DNA from: Desulfobulbaceae bacterium
GTDB taxonomy: Bacteria > Desulfobacterota > Desulfobulbia > Desulfobulbales > Desulfurivibrionaceae
Assembly (NCBI GenBank): GCA_003557565.1
Contig: PWOG01000173.1
Coordinates: forward strand, 1-9,194
Reading direction: 5' to 3'
DNA: 9,194 nucleotides
Program-made: the position numbers and the translations under genes
The notes under the pieces: generated by a model
Seen by the model: only the letters and a program-made list of their open reading frames with translations
The model's database searches: none
Told to the model about the DNA's origin: nothing
Part shown: piece by piece, positions 1 through 5,100 of the stretch
Layout: every line of letters starts with the position of its first letter
How positions within the stretch are numbered: the first letter of the stretch is position 1

Positions 1-22
1 CAATCCGCTCTTCCTGGTTCAT
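1..22 (-). CDS. ruvB: Start of probable ruvB (partial, first 7 codons)
   Basis: Only the first codons are inside the window, reading MNQEERI and running off the left edge. They follow ruvA by 32 bp on the same strand, and a GGGGA stretch lies just upstream of the ATG. RuvB is the AAA+ hexameric motor that drives Holliday-junction branch migration with RuvA. Many RuvB proteins begin with a short acidic stretch before the conserved core. The assignment rests on the ruvC-ruvA-ruvB gene order rather than on the few residues seen, so it is an inference. Confidence 0.55.
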
Positions 23-54
23 ATTCCCCGTTATCTCGACTGTCTGTTCGCGGT

Positions 55-699
55 TCAGGCCATTGACCGCAGGGCCCGCCTCAGCAGTTCTTCCACCGGC
101 AACTCAAGGACCTCCCCGGACCCGGCGCGCAGCCCTTCCAGGGCGGCCCGGGCCTGGGGGACCGGATAACCCAGATTAACCAGGGCGGAAAAGGCATCCC
201 GGAAGGACTGCTCGCCGAATTCGGCGGCCGCCCTGGACTCCGGCGGTGCTGGCGCCGGCCCGCCGCCCCCGACGACAGCGCCGTCGGCGGCGGGAATGAA
301 TTCCACCTTGTCGCCAAGTTCCAGGCACAGCCGTTCGGCGGTTTTCTTGCCCACTCCGGGCAGTTTCTTTAAAAAGGCGATATCATCACCGATGATGGCC
401 CGGCTCAGGGCGGCGGGTTCGGCGGCGGCCAGGATATTCATGGCCAGCCGCGGCCCCACCCCGGAAACCCCGAGCAAGGTCTGAAACATCCGTTTCTCGC
501 TGCCGTCGGGAAAACCGTAGAGGCTCAAGGAATCCTCCCGGACCACGGTCTGGATATGGAGAAAAAGCTCCTCGCCCAGGGCCGGCAGGCGATCGTGGCG
601 GGAGGCGGGCAGAAAGACCTCGTAGCCCACCCCGCCGACCATGACGACCAGGCTGTCGAGATCCTTGTGGACCAGTTTTCCCTGCAAGGAAGCAATCAC
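55..699 (-). CDS. ruvA: Holliday junction branch migration protein RuvA
   Basis: RuvA binds the four-way DNA junction as a tetramer and loads the RuvB motor. The 214-residue product has the expected three parts. Residues 1-65 form the OB-fold, opening MIASLQGKL and containing the YGF motif near residue 61. Two helix-hairpin-helix motifs follow, LLGVSGVGPRLA (about 75-86) and LKKLPGVGKKTAERL (about 110-124). After a Gly/Pro/Ala-rich flexible linker (about 138-158) comes the C-terminal domain III (about 160-214) that contacts RuvB. Length is slightly above the usual ~200 because of the linker. The start codon is GTG and overlaps the ruvC stop as GTGA (696-699), so translation is probably coupled. 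No regulatory site is seen at this junction. Confidence 0.96.
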   Translation of the reverse strand: MIASLQGKLVHKDLDSLVVMVGGVGYEVFLPASRHDRLPALGEELFLHIQTVVREDSLSLYGFPDGSEKRMFQTLLGVSGVGPRLAMNILAAAEPAALSRAIIGDDIAFLKKLPGVGKKTAERLCLELGDKVEFIPAADGAVVGGGGPAPAPPESRAAAEFGEQSFRDAFSALVNLGYPVPQARAALEGLRAGSGEVLELPVEELLRRALRSMA

Positions 700-1220
700 G
701 TCTTGTCCGCCTCGTTGGCATCACTTGGAGCCCGCCACCAGCCGGTGGGATGATTGGCCCCGCACACCGCCACCGCCAGGGCATCGGCGGCGTCGGCGGA
801 AGGGCAGGCCGACAGGTTCAAAAGGGCCCGAACCATCCGCTGGACCTGCTCCTTGGAAGCCCGCCCGTAACCGGCCACCGCCTGCTTGACCATAAGGGGG
901 GTGAACTCAGCTAAAGGCAAACCATGCTCCATGCCGGCCAGCAGAATCACCCCCCGGGCATGCCCGAGCTTCAGGGCCGCCTTGGGATTGCTGGCCATAA
1001 ACACATCCTCCACCGCCATTTTCCGGGGACGGTGCAGCCGGATTACCTCGCTCAGCCCCTGGTGGACCCGGTAAATCCGGGCGGCCAGGGAACCGTAACC
1101 CCCTACCCGCAAAACCCCGCAGGTGACAAAGCGCAGCCTTTGCCCTTCCTGCTCGATCACCCCGTAACCGGTGATCCGGGAGCCGGGGTCAACCCCCAGA
1201 ATACGCTCGACCCCGCTCAG
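696..1220 (-). CDS. ruvC: Holliday junction resolvase RuvC (apparent CTG start)
   Basis: RuvC is the dimeric endonuclease that cuts Holliday junctions symmetrically in the RuvABC complex. The first ATG/GTG-type start in this frame is the GTG at 1160. That would remove the essential first strand, because the conserved VDPGSRITGYG lies upstream of it. The frame stays open back to a CTG at 1218-1220, which gives 174 residues (E. coli has 173). With that numbering the four acidic catalytic residues are D11 (VDPGS), E71 (AVEDVF), D143 and D146 (ADAADAL). The CTG overlaps the yebC stop (CTGA), and GGAGG lies 7 nt upstream of it, the spacing of a good ribosome binding site. No ATG, GTG or TTG exists between the upstream in-frame TGA and the catalytic Asp. 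A rarer ATT start at codon 7 is the alternative. The 3' end overlaps ruvA by 4 nt. Identity is certain; only the start is in doubt. Confidence 0.93.
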   Translation of the reverse strand: MSGVERILGVDPGSRITGYGVIEQEGQRLRFVTCGVLRVGGYGSLAARIYRVHQGLSEVIRLHRPRKMAVEDVFMASNPKAALKLGHARGVILLAGMEHGLPLAEFTPLMVKQAVAGYGRASKEQVQRMVRALLNLSACPSADAADALAVAVCGANHPTGWWRAPSDANEADKT

Positions 1221-1966
1221 GAGATGGCCTCCATCACCGAGTCGGAGATATCATAGTTGGCATGGACCTTCTGGACATCATCGTTATCATCCAGATTTTC
1301 CAATAGTTTCATGAGCTGCCCGGCCGTTTTCTCATCACTTACTTCCACCGTATTCTTGGGTATCATGGTAATGGAAGCGTCCAGAAAAACAATCCCCTTT
1401 TCCTGCAGGGTCTCGCTGACTGCGGCAAAGTCTTCGGGATCGGTGAGTACCTGGAAGGTGTTGTCTTCGGTCACCACATCCTCGGCCCCGGCCTCGATGG
1501 CGGCCTCCATCAGTTCATCCTCGGAGATCACCGCCGGATCCACCTGGATCAGGCCCTTGCGGTCGAACATCCAGGACACGCAATTGGCCTCGCCCAGGTT
1601 GCCGCCGGATTTACTGAAAAAGTAGCGGACATCGGCCACGGTCCTGACCCGGTTGTCGGTCATGCATTCCACCAGCACCGCCACCCCGCCGGGGCCGTAG
1701 CCTTCATAGGTGATCTCCTCGTAGGAGACCCCCTCCAGTTCGCCGGTGCCCTTCTTGATCGCCCGTTCGATGTTTTCCTTGGGCATGTTCTCCGCCTTGG
1801 CGGCGGCCACGGCGGTGCGCAGGCGGGGGTTGCCGTCGATATCGCCACCGCCCAGCCGGGCGGCCACGATGATCTCCTTGATCAGCTTGGTGAAAATCTT
1901 GCCGCGCCTGGCATCGGCCGCCCCTTTGCGATGCCTGATATTGGCCCATTTTGAATGTCCTGCCAT
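1217..1966 (-). CDS. yebC: YebC/PmpR family regulator / translation factor
   Basis: The 249-residue product has the family's full length and its signature N-terminus, MAGHSKWANIRHRKGAADA, followed by the KIFTKLIKEI helix. Later hallmarks are the NIERAIKKGTG segment (about 65-74), YEGYGPGGVA (about 87-96) and the SWMFDRKG stretch (about 131-138). The C-terminus is acidic, with NLDDNDDVQKVHANYDI near 224-240. Members were first described as transcriptional regulators (PmpR). More recent work links YebC and mitochondrial TACO1 to ribosomes stalled on proline-rich sequences. AGGAG precedes the ATG at good spacing. It sits 37 bp after rlmE, and its stop codon overlaps the ruvC start, so it belongs to the rlmE-ruv transcription unit. 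The yebC-ruvC neighbourhood is common in bacteria. Confidence 0.95.
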   Translation of the reverse strand: MAGHSKWANIRHRKGAADARRGKIFTKLIKEIIVAARLGGGDIDGNPRLRTAVAAAKAENMPKENIERAIKKGTGELEGVSYEEITYEGYGPGGVAVLVECMTDNRVRTVADVRYFFSKSGGNLGEANCVSWMFDRKGLIQVDPAVISEDELMEAAIEAGAEDVVTEDNTFQVLTDPEDFAAVSETLQEKGIVFLDASITMIPKNTVEVSDEKTAGQLMKLLENLDDNDDVQKVHANYDISDSVMEAIS

Positions 1967-2003
1967 ATTCTCCTCTTAGCAATTTAGCGGTAACAAAAAT
2001 AAA

Positions 2004-2597
2004 TCAATCCTGGTAATTCCAGCCCAACAAAAAGATCTCCCGGCTTTCGGCGCGGGAACTTTTGGGTTTGAAAACCCGTACTTTGGCAAACAGGGTGCGG
2101 GCCTGGGCCACCAGGTCCTGGAAATCCTCGCCTTCAAATACCTTGCAGTACAGATGCCCGCCGGGCAGCAGCAGCCCCTGGGCCAGCTCCAGCACCGTCC
2201 GGGCCAGACGCAGCGATTGCTGCTGGTCGGCCCAGCGATTGCCGGTGGTCCGGGGGGCCATATCGCTGATCAGTACCTGGTAGCGGGGGCAGATATTCCT
2301 GACTTTCTCCTGGACCGATTCCCTGGTGATATCCCCCAGGACAAAATGAAAAGGCGCCCCACCCCGGGTTTTGATGGGGCCGGGATTGATATCCACTCCC
2401 ACCACCAGACCGCCGGACCCCACCACCCGGGCGGCGTAAATGGCCCAGCTCCCCGGCTGGCAGCCCAGGTCCAGCACCTTGTCACCGGGCCGCAGCAGGG
2501 AAAATTTCTTCTGGGCCTCCTCCAGTTTGTAAACCGAACGGGCCGGGTATCCCTCCTTCCGGGCCTTGCGAAAATAATAATCCTGAACCTGCTTCAT
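2004..2597 (-). CDS. rlmE: 23S rRNA (uridine-2'-O)-methyltransferase RlmE/FtsJ
   Basis: RlmE methylates the 2'-OH of U2552 in the A-loop of 23S rRNA, a late step in 50S maturation. The 197-residue product is a compact Rossmann methyltransferase. Motif I is LDLGCQPGSW (42-51), which binds S-adenosylmethionine, and the acidic residue after the next strand is in VGVD (66-69). The family's K-D-K-E catalytic tetrad can be read as K24 (SVYKLEEA), D112 (ISDMAP), K152 (YCKVFEG) and E187 (SRAESREIF). It is slightly shorter than the 209-residue E. coli enzyme because the N-terminus is trimmed. A small open frame upstream ends at a TGA overlapping the ATG (ATGA). The gene lies about 470 bp downstream of a likely minus-strand promoter (3068-3096), across a repeat-rich leader. 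Confidence 0.95.
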   Translation of the reverse strand: MKQVQDYYFRKARKEGYPARSVYKLEEAQKKFSLLRPGDKVLDLGCQPGSWAIYAARVVGSGGLVVGVDINPGPIKTRGGAPFHFVLGDITRESVQEKVRNICPRYQVLISDMAPRTTGNRWADQQQSLRLARTVLELAQGLLLPGGHLYCKVFEGEDFQDLVAQARTLFAKVRVFKPKSSRAESREIFLLGWNYQD

Positions 2598-2653
2598 CCG
2601 TCCACCACCATGGTCATAGCCGCCAACAATCCATCGTAAACGTTCAGCCGCAC
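2594..2653 (-). other. Short open frame overlapping the rlmE start (possible leader cistron)
   Basis: A 19-codon frame can start at a GTG (2651-2653) and ends at TGA 2596-2594, which overlaps the rlmE ATG as ATGA. The predicted peptide is VRLNVYDGLLAAMTMVVDG. The frame remains open back to a TAA near 2678-2680. Two in-frame ATGs (2617 and 2611) are other possible starts. None has a convincing ribosome binding site. Part of the frame is made of the end of the repeat at 2636-2779. It may be a coupling mini-cistron, the remnant of a lost upstream gene, or chance. Confidence 0.2.
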
Positions 2654-2779
2654 CTCAGCGATCAGCCAACCTTATGTACGCGGGATACGCGGCGCTTGGC
2701 TGCAAGACCTCATCTGGGGCCCGGCTGTTCGTATACAGCCCGTTAAATCAACACTTCATTGGCCCTGGTGAACGCTTAC
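2636..2779. repeat. 144-bp element bounded by inverted GTAAACGTTCA / TGAACGCTTAC ends
   Basis: The ends (2636-2646 and 2769-2779) are inverted copies matching at 10 of 11 positions. Inside, several nested arms can pair: CAGCCG (2645-2650) with CGGCTG (2722-2727), CCTCAG (2653-2658) with CTGGGG (2714-2719), and CAGCCAA (2663-2669) with TTGGCTG (2696-2702). The right part (2738-2782) is a repeat shared with 6997-7041 at 39 of 45 positions, including GCCCGTTAAATCAACA and TTGGCCCTGGTGAACG. No coding potential is evident. It occupies the promoter-distal part of the apparent rlmE leader. Confidence 0.55.
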
Positions 2780-2801
2780 AATCCATCTTTCCCAGGCGGT
2801 G

Positions 2802-2893
2802 GCCGGGTGCCCGGCAGCGCAACCGGCGGACACCGTTTACCGGGACCGATCCGGCCGGCGTCGCAAGGGCCGGCATCCGGCGGACAGATGCCG
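2802..2893. other. GC-rich hairpin-dense stretch in the rlmE leader
   Basis: Two strong short hairpins can be drawn. One is GCCGGG-TG-CCCGGC (2802-2815), whose 2-nt loop means the closing pairs would open. The other is CGGCATC (2871-2877) with GATGCCG (2887-2893), a perfect 7-bp stem with a 9-nt loop. The sequence between them is rich in CCGG and GGCC words that can pair in several ways. I see no coding signal here. It lies between the two palindromic repeats and may be a degenerate further copy or simply part of a structured leader. Confidence 0.35.
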
Positions 2894-2897
2894 CGCC

Positions 2898-3012
2898 AGC
2901 GATCACATGGCTCCGCTTATTGGGCGATGGGTCCGGCTCACCTTCGGGCCGGCTGCGATGCAAGCATCGACGTCCCGCTGGCCACAACCTGCGGCACGGG
3001 GTAATCGCTTAA
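2898..3012. repeat. Diverged copy of the yhbY palindromic element
   Basis: Read on the minus strand, positions 3012-2972 match the left arm of the element in yhbY (6435-6475) at about 35 of 41 bases, including a 17-base exact run GTGCCGCAGGTTGTGGC. Its other end, reading GTGATCGCT on the minus strand, matches the right end of the yhbY copy. The middle differs: it has a perfect CGATGC-AA-GCATCG hairpin (2956-2969) where the yhbY copy has CGTAC-ATCA-GTACG. The arms of this copy pair less well with each other than those of the yhbY copy, so it looks older or decayed. It is in non-coding sequence between a likely promoter and rlmE. Confidence 0.7.
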
Positions 3013-3031
3013 CCTTTGGCCCCTGTAATCA

Positions 3032-3051
3032 CTTACGATGCCGCATGTAAG
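3032..3051 (-). other. Hairpin near the 5' end of the predicted rlmE transcript
   Basis: CTTAC (3032-3036) and GTAAG (3047-3051) pair, and ATG/CAT inside them extend the stem past one bulged base. It would fall about 10-30 nt from the start of a transcript made from the promoter at 3068-3096. The adjoining GTAATCACTTAC (3025-3036) resembles the repeat terminal motif. A 5' stabilising hairpin is one possible role; this is inference. Confidence 0.3.
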
Positions 3052-3067
3052 CCGATAAAAGGGGTCA

Positions 3068-3096
3068 ATTTTAGTCGGAAACTGGCAAGTTGACAA
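3068..3096 (-). promoter_or_regulatory. Sigma70-like promoter for rlmE-yebC-ruvCAB
   Basis: On the minus strand TTGTCA (3096-3091) is followed after exactly 17 nt by TAAAAT (3073-3068). Each hexamer matches consensus at 5 of 6 positions. It lies between rsmI and rlmE and points to rlmE, predicting a leader of roughly 460 nt that carries both palindromic repeats. No other minus-strand promoter this good was seen closer to rlmE. Confidence 0.5.
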
Positions 3097-3116
3097 GCAT
3101 AAAGCCTTAAGGGAAG

Positions 3117-3136
3117 CCGGCGACGGTCACTGCCGG
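3117..3136 (-). terminator. Weak hairpin after rsmI (doubtful terminator)
   Basis: CCGGC (3117-3121) can pair with GCCGG (3132-3136) about 20 bp after the rsmI stop codon. It is not followed by a T-run on the minus strand, only by CTTCCCTTAAGG, so it is not a standard intrinsic terminator. Read-through from the kinase-rsmI unit into the rlmE leader is possible. Confidence 0.15.
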
Positions 3137-3157
3137 GGCTGGTGATCGGGGTTCCGC

Positions 3158-4015
3158 CTACCAGAGATCGAGCAGCAGTCGATAGACCCTGCTCCGTGGC
3201 TGGCCAAGATCGACGGCGATCCGCCGGGCCGCGTCCTTCAGCGAAAGACCCGCCTGATCCCGGTACCAGGTCGCCAGTTGGGCGAAATCCTCACCGGAGG
3301 GGCGCGATTCCTCCCGGGCATCAACACCCGCGACCCCGGCCAGCAAAACCACAAACTCCCCCTTGAGCGAAGGCCGCTGTTGCAATTTCTCCAGCAACTC
3401 TTCCAGGTCGCCGGCCAACACTTCCTCGTGAATCTTGGTCAGCTCCCGGGCCAGGACAACTTCCCGATTACCCAGAACCGCCAGGGCGTCGGCCAGACTT
3501 TTGAGCAGACGATGGGGGGATTCGTAGAACACCAGGGGCCGGGGCTCGACGGCCAGGGATTGCAGCAGTTTCCGGCGCTGACCGGCGCGACCCGGCAAAA
3601 AACCCAGGAACAGATGATCGGGCTCGGTTTGCCCGGCGATACTCAAAAACGCCGCCAGGGCGGAGGGACCTGGCAATGGCACCACCGCCAGCCCCGCCTC
3701 CCGGACCCGGTTGACCAGGCGGGCTCCGGGGTCGGCGATACCCGGCGTACCGGCATCAGAAACCAGGGCCACCGACTGGCCCGCGGTCAGCCGGCCCAGG
3801 ATATCTTCGGCCCGCCGGGCCTCGTTTTCCCGGTAGTAACTGATACAGGGGGTCTTGACCGCAAAGTGATTGAGCAGTTTTCTGGTCCGGCGGGTGTCCT
3901 CGGCGGCTATCAGGTCCACCTCGCCCAGAATGCGCAGGGCTCGCAGGGTGATATCCTCGAGGTTGCCGATGGGGGTGGCCACGACATAAAGGGTGCCCGG
4001 CGGGATTTCAGCCAT
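3158..4015 (-). CDS. rsmI: 16S rRNA (cytidine1402-2'-O)-methyltransferase RsmI
   Basis: RsmI adds the 2'-O-methyl group to C1402 in the decoding centre of 16S rRNA. The 285-residue product matches the usual length (286 in E. coli). It shows the tetrapyrrole-methylase-like fold motifs in order: VATPIGNLED (12-21), AEDTR (39-43), VSDAGTPGIADPG (85-97), PLPGPSA (113-119), FYESPHR (163-169) and RELTK (190-194). A C-terminal helical domain (about 240-285) ends in the Arg-rich QPRSRVYRL. The start is the ATG at 4013-4015. The frame is open further upstream, but MAEIPPGTLYVVATPIG is the natural N-terminus. The ATG overlaps the TGA of the upstream kinase gene (TGATG), and a purine-rich GGGGGAG lies just before it, so expression is probably coupled to the kinase. 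Confidence 0.95.
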   Translation of the reverse strand: MAEIPPGTLYVVATPIGNLEDITLRALRILGEVDLIAAEDTRRTRKLLNHFAVKTPCISYYRENEARRAEDILGRLTAGQSVALVSDAGTPGIADPGARLVNRVREAGLAVVPLPGPSALAAFLSIAGQTEPDHLFLGFLPGRAGQRRKLLQSLAVEPRPLVFYESPHRLLKSLADALAVLGNREVVLARELTKIHEEVLAGDLEELLEKLQQRPSLKGEFVVLLAGVAGVDAREESRPSGEDFAQLATWYRDQAGLSLKDAARRIAVDLGQPRSRVYRLLLDLW

Positions 4016-4842
4016 CACTCCCCCGCCGTGGTCAGCGGCAGCCGCAGTTGAAAGGCCCCGCCGGGGTCCTCCAGGCAATGGACCTCGCCGCCCAAAAGGG
4101 CAACCAGTTGGCGCGCCAGATAAAGGCCCAGGCCCGCACGCTGGGGCCGGGTGGTAAAAAACGGGGCAAAAATCCGTTCCCGGTCCGCCGCCGCCACCCC
4201 CGGGCCATTGTCCCGGACCACCAGTTCCAGGTGGTCTTTTGCGGCCCGGGTAACAATTTCCAGGGTCCCGTCATCACGATCGCGGACGGCATCCAGAGCG
4301 TTTTCCAGCAAGATATACACAACTTCGTGAACAGGCACCGAATCACCCCTCAACACTGGCAGTTCCGGTGCCATTTCCAGTTTTCGCTCCACCTTGTGCT
4401 TAAAAAAGGAATCGGCACTGAGAAACTCGATTTCACACCGCACTATATCATTTAAATTCCAGAACCGATCTCCCCTTTCCCGGGGACTCAAAGCCGGCAG
4501 CACCAGGACCCGGCGCAGAATTTCCGAACCCTGGCCGATTCTTTCCTTGAACTGAACCAGCCCCTGCTGCTGTTCAGCCAGCAGGTTCGCCAGTTCATTC
4601 AGCGGTTCGGCGGCCTGTCCGGCAGCGGCATCTCTGGCTCGGTCCAGCAGATCAGCGGCCCTTTCCAGGGTCAGCCCGGACATCTCCCCCTGGAATGAAG
4701 CGACCTGGAGCACCCCATTGAGGTTGTGAACAATACCCCGAAACAGGCGGCCGGTGGCGGCATCGCGAGCCCTTGCCAGATAGGCCTGCTCCCACTGCCG
4801 GAGAAGCTCTGAGCAATCTGAACTATGGGGGTCGGCGGTCAT
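4015..4842 (-). CDS. Soluble sensor histidine kinase-like protein, no sensor or membrane domain
   Basis: The 275-residue product is a HATPase_c kinase. It has an H-box-like LFRGIVHNLNGVLQ with H39 as the likely phospho-acceptor, a dimerisation helix region (about 45-115), an N-box LLENALDAV (178-186), a G1 box DNGPGV (211-216), an F-box FAPFFTTR (225-232) and a G2 box AGLGLYLAR (236-244). No transmembrane helix, signal peptide, PAS or GAF domain is present. The H-x-N-x-x-x-x-x-Q arrangement resembles NtrB-type boxes. A TTG start at 4887 is possible, but the ATG at 4842 has AGGGAG 9 nt upstream and is preferred. No response-regulator gene is in view. The gene is fused by TGATG overlap to rsmI, an unexpected partner. 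Its target is unknown. A minus-strand promoter lies at 4943-4971. Confidence 0.85.
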   Translation of the reverse strand: MTADPHSSDCSELLRQWEQAYLARARDAATGRLFRGIVHNLNGVLQVASFQGEMSGLTLERAADLLDRARDAAAGQAAEPLNELANLLAEQQQGLVQFKERIGQGSEILRRVLVLPALSPRERGDRFWNLNDIVRCEIEFLSADSFFKHKVERKLEMAPELPVLRGDSVPVHEVVYILLENALDAVRDRDDGTLEIVTRAAKDHLELVVRDNGPGVAAADRERIFAPFFTTRPQRAGLGLYLARQLVALLGGEVHCLEDPGGAFQLRLPLTTAGE

Positions 4843-4942
4843 GATCGGAAACTCCCTGCTGAGATGGGATGACAGGTTACAAAACAAACCAGGCCTTTAC
4901 TGCGGCTGCGGACGTAATGCCAAAAATCGGTTGTATTACCCA

Positions 4943-4971
4943 ACAATAGCTGGAAAAACCACTCTTGACAA
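4943..4971 (-). promoter_or_regulatory. Sigma70-like promoter for the kinase-rsmI unit
   Basis: On the minus strand TTGTCA (4971-4966) and TATTGT (4948-4943) are separated by exactly 17 nt. The -35 matches consensus at 5 of 6 positions and the -10 at 4 of 6. The kinase ATG lies about 100 nt downstream. A GTAAT...ATTAC inverted pair (4914-4918 and 4934-4938) sits just after the -10 on the transcribed side and could be an operator. Confidence 0.45.
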
Positions 4972-4998
4972 GCGACCTTGCTTCCGGTGACCGCTTAC
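4970..4998. repeat. Short hairpin ending in the repeat terminal motif GTGACCGCTTAC
   Basis: AAGCG (4970-4974) pairs with CGCTT (4992-4996), and ACC/GGT extends the pairing after a bulge. The right end, GTGACCGCTTAC (4987-4998), is the same motif that ends the palindromic element in yhbY (GTGATCGCTTAC). This may be an internally deleted copy of that element. It abuts the -35 of the kinase promoter. The rest of the 258-bp divergent gap (4843-5100) shows only the promoter candidates and a TTCAC (5018-5022)/GTGAA (5037-5041) inverted pair. Confidence 0.3.
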
Positions 4999-5047
4999 TA
5001 TTATTTTTAAACATGTGTTCACTTACCATCGCCCCTGTGAAAATAGA

Positions 5048-5076
5048 TTGAACAAAGCGCTGATTTTCGGTAAAAG
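5048..5076 (+). promoter_or_regulatory. Weak promoter candidate for the TraB-family gene
   Basis: TTGAAC (5048-5053) and TAAAAG (5071-5076) are 17 nt apart, each matching consensus at 4 of 6 positions. They lie 24 bp before the first possible start codon. This is the best plus-strand candidate seen in the divergent gap, but hexamers of this quality arise often by chance. Confidence 0.25.
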
Positions 5077-5100
5077 GGCATTGGTCAAACTTATCCACCC

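Noticed and set aside
2636..2779. Complete insertion sequence
   Set aside because: Inverted ends are present, but the interior is only about 120 bp and has no transposase; target-site duplications could not be identified.
2674..3012. Plus-strand frames of 79-112 codons in the rsmI-rlmE gap
   Set aside because: Their residues come from palindromic repeats. Similarity to a frame near 6990-7040 (PLNQ..GPGERL) is explained by the shared DNA repeat and not by a protein family.
2636..3051. CRISPR array
   Set aside because: The repeats are two or three different-sized palindromes without regular spacing or uniform spacers, and no cas genes are present.
3278..4051. Plus-strand open frame of 257 codons opposite rsmI
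   Set aside because: It is the antisense shadow of a clear rsmI gene; it is Gln/Gly/Pro-rich, without any family motif, as expected from GC-rich complementary sequence.
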